Counted from the first letter of the stretch, positions 17,359-27,805 are shown. The stretch: 64,000 nucleotides of DNA from Acinetobacter bereziniae LMG 1003 = CIP 70.12 (GCF_000368925.1 NZ_KB849755.1:587639-651638); one strand, 5' to 3'. Program-made: numbers and translations. The notes: a model not told the origin generated them from the sequence alone.

Positions 17359-18128
17359 TCACTATCCTTTTCCAATAATTAATATCAATTATTCTTAATG
17401 GTTAAAAAAATGTTGTTGAAATTTGTTAGTAAAAAGCAATTCAACGGTATAGCACTGTAATTTTTATAAACTATTGTAAAGTTTTCGTTTTTAAAATCAT
17501 CCTACTATTTTATTTTATTTACATTAAATTTATTTCAATTAAAACAATCATATAATTGATTTCCAATATACATCATTAAAAATTAAATTTAAAACACTAC
17601 AAAATTAAAACATCGCAGCCCTCTCCAACAGTTAAATAATAAACAATACAGGATTAGATTCATATTTTTCAATAAAGGCATGAAAATACATAAAATTCTT
17701 GACCATAGGTATCACAAATAAAATTAATCATACTTTCCAATATATTATTAATTTTTATATTTCTAGAAAACCCCCATCTAAAAAAACCACTATAAATAAA
17801 AAATATTCTCATTATCAATTAAAAATCACCATATAAAAATAATTTTTAAAATGAGAAACAATTAGCCAATAAATAAATTTAAATGAACCAAATTAATAAA
17901 TAATTAAAAAACACAATTTACAACACATAATCAATAAAACACTATATACAAATATTAAACCTATTAAAAATATTATATAAGACTATAAATAAAATAGAAA
18001 ATTCCATTTGCTCATAATTAATCATGAGTTTTTTTATTAGTTAAAACATTGCTTTACACTCTTATATAATATTATTATAAATAATAATTAATTTATAATA
18101 TATATTCTGCCAATAAAATAGGTTCAAA
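17359..18128. other. Very A+T-rich gene-free region
   Basis: About 770 bases made mostly of A and T, with no ORF, hairpin or repeat that stands out. It starts the accessory region. Its composition suggests a silenced (H-NS-type) or foreign segment, which is inference. Confidence 0.5.
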
Positions 18129-19007
18129 ATGATCGAGAGATTTTCGCTTAACTCTTTTAAATTTTTTTATTATGCCGCTATGTATGGCAGTGTAACTATC
18201 GCATCAAAAAAACTATTTGTAACTCAAGGAGCTGTTAGCAAACAAATTAGGAATCTAGAAGAAGGCTTAGAAATTCAACTTTTTGACAGAAAATCAAAAA
18301 AATTAACATTAACAAAAGAAGGCTTAAATTTATTTAACAGTTGTCAAGATGCCTTTAATAAGTTAGATATATGTCTAGTAGATTTAAAAAACAGAAATAT
18401 TCAAAATAAAACAAATTTAGTACTTTCTTGTGAGCCAACTTTTTGCATGAAATGGTTAATACCAAAATTAAATATATTTGATGATTTAGGTTTTGATTTT
18501 GATATCACTATACTTACTCATCAAGATGTTCCTGACTTTAAAAAATACAATATAGATATTGCCATACAAAGGAATGATATTGAGTTTTCTAAAAATCTTC
18601 ATACATATAAGTTAATTGATGACATTATGTTCATCGTTAAAAATCCTAATAGTAGTAGGAATAATATTGCAATTTCTAGTTCAATACCTAACTTATGGAA
18701 TAATTTATTAAGCAGAAGCGAAACGAAGGAATTAGTGATAGGTCACAAGAAAATTGAGCTTGAATATTTGTATCTGTGTATTGAAGCAGCAATATCAGGA
18801 AATGCGATCACAGCAACCTCAGGATTTTTGATAGAAAATGAATTAAAAAACAATATTTTAGTCTCAGCAACTACACCTTATCATGATGACTTTTCTTATT
18901 ATTTAATATCTCATGATAGTATCAGCGAGGATCCTCGAAAAATATTATTTAAAGACTGGTTGACAAATGAGTTGAAGATTTCGTTAGAAAATTTAAAAAA
19001 CATGTAG
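18129..19007 (+). CDS. LysR family transcriptional regulator
   Basis: A 292-residue regulator. The winged HTH is at 6-65: FKFFYYAAMYGSVTIASKKL, then FVTQGAVSKQIRNLEEGL, then LFDRKSKKLTLTKEG, the classic LTTR layout, closest in style to the GcvA group. The C-terminal part is a periplasmic-binding-like effector domain. Codon use is far more A+T-rich than in the pqi operon, pointing to acquisition. It stands alone with no divergent partner; targets could be the unknown gene at 19248 or the fimbrial operon. Confidence 0.87.
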   Translation: MIERFSLNSFKFFYYAAMYGSVTIASKKLFVTQGAVSKQIRNLEEGLEIQLFDRKSKKLTLTKEGLNLFNSCQDAFNKLDICLVDLKNRNIQNKTNLVLSCEPTFCMKWLIPKLNIFDDLGFDFDITILTHQDVPDFKKYNIDIAIQRNDIEFSKNLHTYKLIDDIMFIVKNPNSSRNNIAISSSIPNLWNNLLSRSETKELVIGHKKIELEYLYLCIEAAISGNAITATSGFLIENELKNNILVSATTPYHDDFSYYLISHDSISEDPRKILFKDWLTNELKISLENLKNM

Positions 19008-19247
19008 ATCCTCTAAAATTAAAATCTCAAAAAAAAAATTAAAGAGATTTTAATTTTAAATATAACACCACCCGCTTTAAAACCACAAAACTAAATCCAT
19101 TACAAAACCTCATGAATAAAATATATAATAAATCGCTTAATTAAAAACTATTTTAATATAAAATAGATATAAGTCATTCGATAGAATCTTCAACACACAA
19201 ATTAATTCATCAACAGAAATACATTTAAACTCAGCCTAGGTTCCGCT

Positions 19248-19997
19248 ATGAAAAGTAAAAAATCAAACCAATACACTCATAAAAAATATTATCTCAATAA
19301 TTTTTTTTCAACATATAATTATGATGAAAAATTTTCACTCGTTCTAAATCTAAATATTATTCCTTTTAATAAAAAAAATATAACACTTAACAATGAAGGG
19401 ATATTTTACTCCGATCATTTTAAAAAAATTTTTTTAGAGTGGAGTGAAATTGAATCTTTTAAAATTATACAAGGATTAGTTATTGACACACTCATAATTA
19501 ACAACCTTTATATCATAAAAACAATCACATCAAACAGGAATTTACTTCATTTTTTAAAAGAAATATATCCTACACTACAAAGATATCAACAATTAAATAA
19601 TTTAAATAATATAGGTTTCAATCAAATAAAAACCCACCCACTAAATATAAAAACTTATGATTTATATCCAGAGGTTGTAGCTGCAACATTATCGAATTTA
19701 TTTCACTTTGCAGCATTAGATAATAAAAATCTATGTGATTTAAAACTATACTCTTCTATTCTTTATATTTTTTTAAAATTCCCTATGTATCAAAAAAAGC
19801 TAATTCAAAGGAAACTCCATAGCAGTTTAACTATTCCTAATGAAGCAATATTTGAACAAATTAATAACATCAACCACTTACTATCTATAGAGGTTAGATA
19901 TTCTATTTTAGAAAATTATATTATTATAACCAACCAAACAAAATCAAAAAATAATCAAAAAATAATCAAAACCTTAAAAGAAAAGCTTAAAATTTAA
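19248..19997 (+). CDS. Hypothetical protein, 249 aa, PH-like N-terminus
   Basis: No family was recognised. There is no signal peptide or membrane segment. Residues ~40-75 (ITLNNEGIFYSDHF, then FLEWSEIESFKII) have the alternating pattern of a pleckstrin-homology-like barrel, as in bacterial PH proteins; the remainder is helical and very rich in Asn, Ile and Lys, ending in a Lys-rich helix. The gene is extremely A+T-rich. It follows the LysR gene in the same orientation after 240 bases and may be its target. Confidence 0.5.
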   Translation: MKSKKSNQYTHKKYYLNNFFSTYNYDEKFSLVLNLNIIPFNKKNITLNNEGIFYSDHFKKIFLEWSEIESFKIIQGLVIDTLIINNLYIIKTITSNRNLLHFLKEIYPTLQRYQQLNNLNNIGFNQIKTHPLNIKTYDLYPEVVAATLSNLFHFAALDNKNLCDLKLYSSILYIFLKFPMYQKKLIQRKLHSSLTIPNEAIFEQINNINHLLSIEVRYSILENYIIITNQTKSKNNQKIIKTLKEKLKI

Positions 19998-20529
19998 TGA
20001 CAGTAAATTATAAAACCTTTTTCGAAAGTAGTTTTTTTACCATTTGGGCATTGCACTATGCACTATAAATCAAAGTTCGTATTTTTTAAATTTTGAATAC
20101 CGAAATAGATCTATTTTAAATAAGTATTAGCATGCAAATCAAAAAAATTATTTTTTATATAAAGATATCTATGATTTTATATTTTTATTAATTTATACCC
20201 AAAGACATAGATGAGAATTTCACTTTAAATTAATCAATTTAAAAAACCTGTTAACACCCCCAACTATAACATTAACTTATATATTATCGAGTATTTAAGA
20301 ATCTGTAATGGCTTAGACATATTTCATTTTTATCATTATTTTCTTCTTACTCCGTAACTCATGATTTATAGTACAAATTACAACCATATCATTTGGTTTA
20401 AAAATAAAATTATATGTTCTTACAGTTACATCAGCATCCATGCCTTATCCCAATCAATTAAACTTAAATTTAAACTACATAAACGAAATATTAGATAAAA
20501 GCCTTATTTATTGTCCCCATCATCCATTT
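19998..20529. other. Gene-free region downstream of the fimbrial operon
   Basis: About 530 A+T-rich bases between convergent genes. No ORF or strong terminator was recognised. Confidence 0.4.
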
Positions 20530-21558
20530 TTATTCAAAATCAATTCGAAAATACCCTCTAGCCTGAAATGCACCTAGCTTTGGTTCTAATCCTGTTGCAC
20601 TAACGGGCCATGCTTTGACGATAATATTCGTTGAGTTGGTATTGCTAAATGTAATTTTACTATTGGTATTATTGGGGATCACTAACCTGTCATTTTGATC
20701 AGACATTTTGAAGCCAATATCTGGATTGCCCGACATGATGATATCATTATTAGGTCCACCTACATTGTCGGCTTGAATACGTATACTTAAAGGCGCACTA
20801 GTTGGTACAAAACTATTACATTTAATTGATAACGCTAAATTTGCTTTATTTACACCTTTGATTTGATTACCTATGCCCGCATTTTTAAAAGCATAACTTC
20901 CAATGTTTCCAAAATCATGAATGGTTTCTAAGTTATTATTAATCTCACAACTTTGTGGTACCATAACCTTTCCTCTTAGATGCAATGTTTGTTTTGCACC
21001 TTGGGCTTTTGCTGTACCAGCTGGTGTATTATTATCTCCAACATAAAAATCAGCTATAGGAACATCAATATCACTAAATCCCATAAAAGGTTTAGAAATT
21101 CGCATTTTTAATGAATAGGTTGTATTTCCAGTATGAGATGCCGTATCATAGCACTGCTCTGAAACCCGACCAAAAACTTGATTTACCGAAGGTACAGGGA
21201 CAGTGGTACTATTGTAGGTATATGCAACAGAAGCTTGTAGGTAATCATTCACTTGCATATAATTTACTCCACCGATATTAATCGCAGTGCCATTACTATA
21301 ATCCGCAGTCATATAGATATCACGCTCTCGTAGGCTCGATGTCGGAGCATTACATCTGGTCGTATAACGGTCTCCATTAACGCTAACATTCAATGTTTTA
21401 CCAAATGTGTTCCCTACCTGGTTACTATTTGGATTAGTAATAGTTTCGGTTCCGAAGTCAGCATATAACACCGGCTTTTGTTCCACTCGCCACCAACCTG
21501 CCGATGCATCTATCGCTATAACCAAAAGCGGTATACAAATAAACGAATTCTTATTCAT
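20530..21558 (-). CDS. Fimbrial tip-type subunit, copy 2
   Basis: A 342-residue secreted two-domain protein. A signal peptide ends near ASAG and the mature form starts GWWRVEQKPVLYADFGT. The N-terminal ~200 residues have paired cysteines (RCN, QCYD) like a receptor-binding domain, and the C-terminal ~140 residues are a pilin-type domain with CEINNN at the start and RGYFRIDFE as the end strand for chaperone donation. It is a paralogue of 22243-23274. It is last in the chaperone-usher operon. Confidence 0.75.
   Translation of the reverse strand: MNKNSFICIPLLVIAIDASAGWWRVEQKPVLYADFGTETITNPNSNQVGNTFGKTLNVSVNGDRYTTRCNAPTSSLRERDIYMTADYSNGTAINIGGVNYMQVNDYLQASVAYTYNSTTVPVPSVNQVFGRVSEQCYDTASHTGNTTYSLKMRISKPFMGFSDIDVPIADFYVGDNNTPAGTAKAQGAKQTLHLRGKVMVPQSCEINNNLETIHDFGNIGSYAFKNAGIGNQIKGVNKANLALSIKCNSFVPTSAPLSIRIQADNVGGPNNDIIMSGNPDIGFKMSDQNDRLVIPNNTNSKITFSNTNSTNIIVKAWPVSATGLEPKLGAFQARGYFRIDFE
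20814..20970. repeat. Conserved segment shared by the two tip genes, copy 2
   Basis: About 157 bases that match 22527-22683 with only about five differences by eye, while flanking parts of the two genes differ much more. It covers the start of the pilin domain (SCEINNNLETIHDFG region). Confidence 0.75.
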
Positions 21559-21668
21559 AATTTTTTCTCTTTACTTTAACAAGTATTGAAAGATAACCCG
21601 TAGGAGCAAGCATTAACTGCTATATCCTTGCGTTTTAAAGTCCGAATTTGAAGGATAGCTATAATTAC

Positions 21669-22232
21669 TTATTGATACTCTATTCTAAATTCAGCATTTG
21701 CATTGGCAACGCCAGCCGTAGCAGCACCATCTGTTGCTACATAATTGGCATAAAATACCACTGAAAGATTTCCGTTGTCGTCAGCTAAAAATATTGGACT
21801 TTTATTCAATGTACCTCCTGATAAACTAATCGGCACCCGATTATGGTTCGCATCAGTGATTTCGATTGCGACATGTTTTGCAGTTGTTGTTGCATTGGCA
21901 TTACTGAGCGCTAACAACTCTTTGTTAACAGTGTTCTGTTCTCCAACAAAACTAAATGTAATCTGTGCGTTAGCTGGGCATTGCATCAGATTAAATGGGA
22001 TTGGCATACGTGGACTTTTATCTCCAGGCTTTTTTAAATTCCGTATTGACATTGTGCCCATCTTAATTGTTTGAGTTGCTGCTCCCTGATCAACCCCACA
22101 AGTGAAAAGTGTGACATTTCCTTTTAAAGTAAAGTTATACGTTCCCAACACTGCATGCGCATAACTATGCAGACCGAAATTTATCATAAGAAAACACAAG
22201 GTATGATAAAGGCACTTGTTCATAATATTCAT
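21669..22232 (-). CDS. Fimbrial minor subunit (adaptor type)
   Basis: A 187-residue pilin-like protein. The ribosome site AGGGA lies five bases before ATG 22232 and precedes a signal peptide ending SYAHA. The mature part opens with YNFTLKGNVTLFTCGVDQ (Cys of the N-terminal pilin strand), has a second Cys in NLMQCPA and ends in ANAEFRIEYQ, the C-terminal beta strand recognised by the chaperone. It lies between the two tip-type genes, so it is probably an adaptor or alternative subunit. Confidence 0.75.
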   Translation of the reverse strand: MNIMNKCLYHTLCFLMINFGLHSYAHAVLGTYNFTLKGNVTLFTCGVDQGAATQTIKMGTMSIRNLKKPGDKSPRMPIPFNLMQCPANAQITFSFVGEQNTVNKELLALSNANATTTAKHVAIEITDANHNRVPISLSGGTLNKSPIFLADDNGNLSVVFYANYVATDGAATAGVANANAEFRIEYQ

Positions 22233-22242
22233 GATTATCCCT

Positions 22243-23274
22243 TTACTCGAAATCAATTCGGAAATATCCTCGTGCCTGAAATGCACCAGATTTTGGTTCG
22301 CTACCAGTTACACTTACAGGCCATGCTTTCAGCACTATATTGGCTGGATTGGTATTGTTAAATTGAATTATACTATTAGCACCATTTGGGATCAGCAATC
22401 TGTCATTTTGATCAGATATTTTAAAACCTACATCTGGATTATCAGATACAATGATACCATTGGCAGGACCTCCAACATTGTCAGCTTGTACTCGAAGCGT
22501 CAGGGGTGCATTGTCTGCTACATGAGTATTACATTTAATTGATAACGCTAAATTTGCTTTATTTACACCTTGGATTTGATTACCTATGCCCGCGTTTTTA
22601 AAAGCATAACTTCCAATGTTTCCAAAATCATGTATGGTTTCTAAGTTATTATTAATCTCACAACTTTGTGGTACCACAACTTTTCCTCTTAAATGTAATC
22701 TTTGCTTAGCACCATTGGCTTTCCCCGAGCCATAAGGTCTGGCATTATCACCCGTATAAAAGTCTGCTACTGGTACATCTACATAACTGAATCCCATAAA
22801 AGGTTTTATAAGTCTCATCGTGAGAAAAAAGCTTGTTCGACCAGTATGTATATTTGTTACATTGCATCTTTCTGCGGTATAACCAAAATATCGATTAGCA
22901 CTTGGTACAGGAATCTCCTGATTACCATATGTGTAGGTTACTGAGGCTTGTAAATAATCATTCACTTGCGAATATTGTTTACCACCAATATTTACTGGCA
23001 GACCATTAACATAATCGGAGGTCAAATAGATTTCTATTTCTGATCCATCTAAATTGGTTCCATTATTACAGCGTGTAGTATACTTATCCCGATCTACACT
23101 TACAGTTACCCTACTACCAAACCAACTTCCTGCCTGATTTTGGCTTGGATCGGTGAATGTATAAGTACCAAAGTCAGCATATATAACTGGTTTATCTTCA
23201 ACTCGCCACCATCCTGCCATACTCTGTGTAGTGATCAACAATAAAGATAGTGAAGGAAATAAATTGTTTTTCAT
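22243..23274 (-). CDS. Fimbrial tip-type subunit, copy 1
   Basis: A 343-residue secreted protein, paralogous to 20530-21558 along the whole length. The start at 23274 is chosen because GGGAG stands seven bases upstream; a longer frame to 23322 overlaps the usher. Signal peptide, then GWWRVEDKPVIYADFGT, an N-terminal domain with paired Cys, and a C-terminal pilin domain (SCEINNN to GYFRIDFE). The two-domain design and position after the usher fit a tip adhesin. The ligand is unknown. Confidence 0.77.
   Translation of the reverse strand: MKNNLFPSLSLLLITTQSMAGWWRVEDKPVIYADFGTYTFTDPSQNQAGSWFGSRVTVSVDRDKYTTRCNNGTNLDGSEIEIYLTSDYVNGLPVNIGGKQYSQVNDYLQASVTYTYGNQEIPVPSANRYFGYTAERCNVTNIHTGRTSFFLTMRLIKPFMGFSYVDVPVADFYTGDNARPYGSGKANGAKQRLHLRGKVVVPQSCEINNNLETIHDFGNIGSYAFKNAGIGNQIQGVNKANLALSIKCNTHVADNAPLTLRVQADNVGGPANGIIVSDNPDVGFKISDQNDRLLIPNGANSIIQFNNTNPANIVLKAWPVSVTGSEPKSGAFQARGYFRIDFE
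22527..22683. repeat. Conserved segment shared by the two tip genes, copy 1
   Basis: Partner of the segment at 20814-20970. The near identity of this one block within otherwise divergent paralogues suggests gene conversion or strong constraint. Confidence 0.75.
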
Positions 23275-23287
23275 CAATAATCTCCCG

Positions 23288-25900
23288 TTACTTACATTCG
23301 ACAACAAATTGTTGGACTGCAAGGCTTAAATCAACGGTACCCATATCATAATCTGCTACACATTTTTGTTCCTGTGTGTCCCCCCAAATTACGTTTAAAC
23401 TGCCTTTCAGAGACAATCCTGTCAGATAAACACGACCTTGTTCAGCTGCCATACCGGATGATTTCCCATTTGCTTCAGTTACAATACTGGCATAAGGAAT
23501 TGGCTGCCCTTTGTATGTAATGTTTATCAGCGCACGGACACCGATACTGGTTTCAAAAGTCGCACGACTGATTGCACCACGTATTGGCACAACATTATTT
23601 ACATTACTATTGATATCAAAATTTGATTCAAAACTATTTGCATCTAGTGCCACGCGGTTTAAACGATATTCAGATGCATATGGTAAGATCGCATAGCCAC
23701 GCCAATCCGTTTTAACGCCATTATAGTTTTCAATTTTCACTCCTTTTGCCCCAGGCGCTTTAACTAAAATACTGGTATCTCCAAGAGTTTGACCGAATGT
23801 TAAACCATCTTTATGCAATAACATTCCCCCCGTTGCACTGTAATTAAAGCTACGATTATTACCATCATAGCTATAAGCAGCACCTATATTCCCGTAAGCA
23901 CCATTGTAATTTGCGCTAATAGCACCAGCAGAACCTTGTTCTGTGACATAACCTTGTCGAATGCTATAACTCAAATTTCGGCCCTTTAACAAAGTACCGC
24001 TGATACCAGCCTGATACGAATTATTGCCTTCCGAATTTTGGGTAGTTGACATTGTTGCATAAGTATTACCCAGTACGTCATTACGTAAGTTTGCTTTTGA
24101 GCGCAAGCGATCTAATGGAAATGCGATATTAGCGGTATATACGGTATTTGCTTCACTCGCCTGTGAATGCATATTTCGGTTCATACTTAATGAATAGCTA
24201 ATACCATTCCACATACCGTTATAACCCGCTTGGAACCATTCATCTTTTTCTGATTTACCCCAATAGCTTTGCTGATTTGCAGCAAAATAAAGTGAACCGT
24301 AACGTCCCATTGAATGAGAAATATTGGCTTGTAAGCGACCTTTTTTAGGATGGTTGAGATCATACCCATTATTTGCAATACCCACATTTGCCGAGTTGCC
24401 ATCCTGGGTTTCCCCCTCTCCATAGCTATCACTCATTTGCCCATAGAAGACATCATTGAGCGTATAAAAACCACGGGTTGAATAGCGGTACCCCAAGAGT
24501 TGAAAACTCGTACCAGAACGTAGTAAAGATTTTGAATATAAAAAGCGTATTGACTCACCACTATGCTTTGAACCATCGATTAATTCACTATTTGCATGAG
24601 TTAAATCAAACGAAAATGCGCCATATCTCCCCATATTGCTTCCAAAACCAAGCAAAGCACTTTGGTAATTCTTTGAAAGTTGCGATCCGGCATAAACTGA
24701 AAGCCCACGTTTCAACCCGTGTACAGCAGCAGCTTGTACGACAGTTTTGCTGTCTTTACTTCTAAGCGAACCATCCCGATAATCACCAGCCAAAACACTA
24801 TAATGCGTTCTACCTTCTCTTTGTAAAACAGGTAAGCTCGAATAAGGCACAAGATAAGCCTGAATACTGCCATCGCTTTCTTCAACCGAGACATGTAAGT
24901 CACCACTACCATAAGCAGGGTTTAAGTCTTGAATGAGAAAAGGACCTGGTGCAACATTAATCTGATAAATAATATTATTATTTTGTCGGATTATCACTTT
25001 AGCATTGCTTTTTGCAATTCCACGTACATTCGGTGCATAACCTTGTTGACTGTCAGGATACATTGCATTGGCCGTCGATAGTTCAATACCTCGATAACCA
25101 AAACTATCAAAAATAGATCCTTCACTTGTTCCATCACCAATTCTAACCTGGCTCTTGATAGGAATCAGCGATTTCTGCAGATAAGTATTTAGATTAATCC
25201 ATTCATGTTTACTAATATTATTCTGCGAGTTGTAATTAAAATTACCAGAGTTACGTAACTGCCATGAACCTAAATTTATTCCACTATCAACATTAACGAA
25301 TAGCCCATTACTGCTTGTCATCGAACCTAAATTGTTATATCCAGACATGCGATAGTTTAAGAACATTGCATTGATGCCCTGGTCCCATTGTTCAGGTGAA
25401 ACATAACCTTGTATTTGATTTTTTAAAGAGGCTTGCGGCAAACTGATATAAAGCTTTTGTTTGATAAATTCGTAACGACTACCAGCCCCCTCAATCAATT
25501 GAGCAACATCTAAACACTGTTGGTTTTCTTCCGATAGTAATTGCGGATATCCCGCAATATTCACCCCAATACGCTCTAATAATTTCACATCCAAACAAGC
25601 TGCCAGACCTGTTTGATCCTGTGTATTTTGCTTTTCAACAAATTGAACATCACGTGTTAAAACATATTGATCATTGGCATAAAGTTCAACACGATAAACA
25701 CCGGGCAATTGTTGTTGAGAGCTTTCTAATTTTGATAAATCTGCGACTTGTGCATTTGACAAACTGTCCGATAAAAATGCAGGATTAAACACCTGTTCAG
25801 CATACACATAATCTATGCATACAACATTTACGAACACTATCGATGTAAGACACATCGGCAATGCCTTTATTTTTGCACACATTGATTTAATTGGTATCAT
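23288..25900 (-). CDS. Outer-membrane fimbrial usher (FimD/PapC family)
   Basis: An 870-residue outer-membrane secretion pore. After the signal peptide comes the N-terminal chaperone-binding domain (FNPAFLSD near the start), then the 24-strand barrel with the plug insert (GYAPNVRGIAKSNAKVII, YQINVAPGPFLIQDL), and two C-terminal domains (LTGLSLKGSLNVIWG). A Cys pair near the C-terminus (QKCVADYD and VECK) is typical. AGGTG seven bases before ATG 25900 supports the start. Downstream subunit genes begin within 14 bases. Confidence 0.92.
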   Translation of the reverse strand: MIPIKSMCAKIKALPMCLTSIVFVNVVCIDYVYAEQVFNPAFLSDSLSNAQVADLSKLESSQQQLPGVYRVELYANDQYVLTRDVQFVEKQNTQDQTGLAACLDVKLLERIGVNIAGYPQLLSEENQQCLDVAQLIEGAGSRYEFIKQKLYISLPQASLKNQIQGYVSPEQWDQGINAMFLNYRMSGYNNLGSMTSSNGLFVNVDSGINLGSWQLRNSGNFNYNSQNNISKHEWINLNTYLQKSLIPIKSQVRIGDGTSEGSIFDSFGYRGIELSTANAMYPDSQQGYAPNVRGIAKSNAKVIIRQNNNIIYQINVAPGPFLIQDLNPAYGSGDLHVSVEESDGSIQAYLVPYSSLPVLQREGRTHYSVLAGDYRDGSLRSKDSKTVVQAAAVHGLKRGLSVYAGSQLSKNYQSALLGFGSNMGRYGAFSFDLTHANSELIDGSKHSGESIRFLYSKSLLRSGTSFQLLGYRYSTRGFYTLNDVFYGQMSDSYGEGETQDGNSANVGIANNGYDLNHPKKGRLQANISHSMGRYGSLYFAANQQSYWGKSEKDEWFQAGYNGMWNGISYSLSMNRNMHSQASEANTVYTANIAFPLDRLRSKANLRNDVLGNTYATMSTTQNSEGNNSYQAGISGTLLKGRNLSYSIRQGYVTEQGSAGAISANYNGAYGNIGAAYSYDGNNRSFNYSATGGMLLHKDGLTFGQTLGDTSILVKAPGAKGVKIENYNGVKTDWRGYAILPYASEYRLNRVALDANSFESNFDINSNVNNVVPIRGAISRATFETSIGVRALINITYKGQPIPYASIVTEANGKSSGMAAEQGRVYLTGLSLKGSLNVIWGDTQEQKCVADYDMGTVDLSLAVQQFVVECK

Positions 25901-25924
25901 TACAAAGCACCTACACAACTTATA

Positions 25925-26629
25925 TTAATTCAATTTAACTTCCACTTTTGGCTCCACACCGCCATAATCATTGACGATTTGATAAGTCAGCTTGTTGCCT
26001 ACTATTTTTGAAATTTTGGTTTTCTCAAACGGTGCCGCCATTACACTATTTAATTTGGTTGTATCGACTTCCAAATTGATAAATGAGATGTGATATGGTG
26101 ACTGGTTATCAACTTCCACCCCATCTGCAGATTTTATAAATTTAACTTTTGTTAAAGCATCAGCTGGCGTAATCTTTAAGTTTTCTGGACGAACAAATAA
26201 TTTAATTCGAGACAATACTGCAAGTTGCAAAATATTCTTTTCAGCGAGAACTTCTTTATCTACCGCTGGAATCGACTTAACATTTAACCAAAAAACCGAC
26301 TCACGATCTTGCGGTAAGTTTTTTACCAAATTCACAATTCTTAATGTATTTTCTGTCGAAGGCTCAGCCACAAATAAAGGTGGTGTTAAGACAAAATCAC
26401 TGGTTTTTTCTTCTGTTTTGGTTTCCACCCAAGAGTTAATCAAATACCGGTCTTTTTGACTATGATTAATCACAGGCAAAGAAAATTGTTTAGCACCCAG
26501 TGGATAAATCACTCGAGTAGAACCCAATGATATCCCACCACTTTTCTTATCGCCGTCTGCACACGCGTACGAGCTAAGCCCCAACAAAGCCACAGCCAAC
26601 ATACCATTCTTAAATAATTTTAAATTCAT
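25925..26629 (-). CDS. Periplasmic fimbrial chaperone (PapD/FimC family)
   Basis: A 234-residue two-Ig-domain chaperone with a signal peptide. GISLGSTRVIYPLGAKQFSL contains the conserved Arg of the subunit-anchoring cleft, and FVLTPPLFVAEPSTENTLRI gives the donor strand G1 and the N(T)LRI motif. It ends with the second domain (YGGVEPKVEVKLN). GGAG seven bases before ATG 26629 sets the start. It delivers subunits to the usher encoded 24 bases downstream. Confidence 0.92.
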   Translation of the reverse strand: MNLKLFKNGMLAVALLGLSSYACADGDKKSGGISLGSTRVIYPLGAKQFSLPVINHSQKDRYLINSWVETKTEEKTSDFVLTPPLFVAEPSTENTLRIVNLVKNLPQDRESVFWLNVKSIPAVDKEVLAEKNILQLAVLSRIKLFVRPENLKITPADALTKVKFIKSADGVEVDNQSPYHISFINLEVDTTKLNSVMAAPFEKTKISKIVGNKLTYQIVNDYGGVEPKVEVKLN

Positions 26630-26648
26630 ATAAAAACTCCAAAACAAC

Positions 26649-27119
26649 CTATGGGTAAATGACAGAAATCAAAAAATTTGCCCCATTTTGAGACATCTGA
26701 TCTTTTGCAATAGGCAATGGCAATTCCATTTCCTTATCACCTGTACCATCCTTTATTATTGAGCTTTTATCTGGGTACCCAATCAGTCCAATCGAATGAT
26801 GTAATTCATTCTGAGGCATTAAACCAATCTGCTCACCACTCATCACCTGTGAAACAGAAACATGTGCATTCTTAGTTACATATTTCATTACAATCCGAAG
26901 ATTGTAATAGATTGGTAAAGAACAATTAGTTACGTTCAACTTCAAAACAACCCCACCACTATCATGATCAAACCTCTTTAAATCTCCATCCTGCACAAAC
27001 ACACAACCCGAGCCAACTAAAGCACCATTAAAATGAGCCCTCCCACCAAATACATAGCTATTTGCGAAAGCATTTAAAGACAAACACATCCCGATCAATA
27101 CAACTAAATATCTTTTCAT
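26649..27119 (-). CDS. Minor fimbrial subunit
   Basis: About 156 residues from the ATG at 27119, which gives a clean signal peptide ending NAFA; the frame stays open to 27152. The mature part begins YVFGGRAHFNGALVGSGCVF, a pilin N-terminal strand with Cys, has a second Cys (VTNCSLP), and ends in ANFLISVIYP, a chaperone-recognised beta strand. It lies between the major pilin and chaperone genes, a common place for a terminator or anchor subunit. Confidence 0.72.
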   Translation of the reverse strand: MKRYLVVLIGMCLSLNAFANSYVFGGRAHFNGALVGSGCVFVQDGDLKRFDHDSGGVVLKLNVTNCSLPIYYNLRIVMKYVTKNAHVSVSQVMSGEQIGLMPQNELHHSIGLIGYPDKSSIIKDGTGDKEMELPLPIAKDQMSQNGANFLISVIYP

Positions 27120-27172
27120 GTGAAATAGGCTCATAAAATGAGTTACATTCAAATCTTGATTTGCATGTACAC

Positions 27173-27721
27173 TTAGTTATAGTTCACAACAAAAGTTGCA
27201 TCTGCGTTTGCTTTACCAGCTGTAAGTGTAGGACCGGCATCAACCGTAGATACGTAACGCGCAGTAAATCCGAATGAGTTTGTGCCGTCGTTAAGAGCTA
27301 TCTCCTTGGTAAAGCCTGTACCATCAAGTGCCAAAGCTGTAGAACTACTATCTGAGATTTGAATACCAACACCTTGTGCTGCTGCATCGTTACTCGCACC
27401 CGCACCTACAACCAACAATTTAGGATTTGTCGCAGTTGTTGACCCTTTAAATGCAATAGAAACACCCTTAGTAACTAAAGCCGCTTCGCAATCAACCAAA
27501 TTAATTTGAAAAGGAACTGGACCACTCATATCACCAGCTTTTTTAAATTTCGATACACGATGCTGACCTAAATCAACAGTTTGCCCATCAGAATTAACGT
27601 CAACCGCACAGGCCGCATTTACCAAGTCCCCAGTAAAATGAACTTGACCACCAGTTACAGTTGCAGCAAATGAAGTAGATGAGGCAACTAAAGCAAAAGC
27701 AATAAGACTAATTTTTTTCAT
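27173..27721 (-). CDS. Major fimbrial subunit (type 1-like pilin)
   Basis: A 182-residue pilin. The start at 27721 is chosen for AGGA nine bases upstream and a standard signal peptide (MKKISLIAFALVASSTSFA). The mature part starts TVTGGQVHFTGDLVNAACAV, has a second Cys in LVDCEA, and ends ANADATFVVNYN, with the penultimate Tyr typical of FimA-type pilins. It is first in the operon, so it should be the most abundant product. Codon use is less A+T-rich than its surroundings, as expected of a highly expressed gene. Confidence 0.88.
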   Translation of the reverse strand: MKKISLIAFALVASSTSFAATVTGGQVHFTGDLVNAACAVDVNSDGQTVDLGQHRVSKFKKAGDMSGPVPFQINLVDCEAALVTKGVSIAFKGSTTATNPKLLVVGAGASNDAAAQGVGIQISDSSSTALALDGTGFTKEIALNDGTNSFGFTARYVSTVDAGPTLTAGKANADATFVVNYN

Positions 27722-27805
27722 GATTAATATCCTATGAAAATTAAATTTTGAGACCATTGTCACACAATGTTTTTTCATTCTATAAATTATAAAAAAAATA
27801 ATAAA

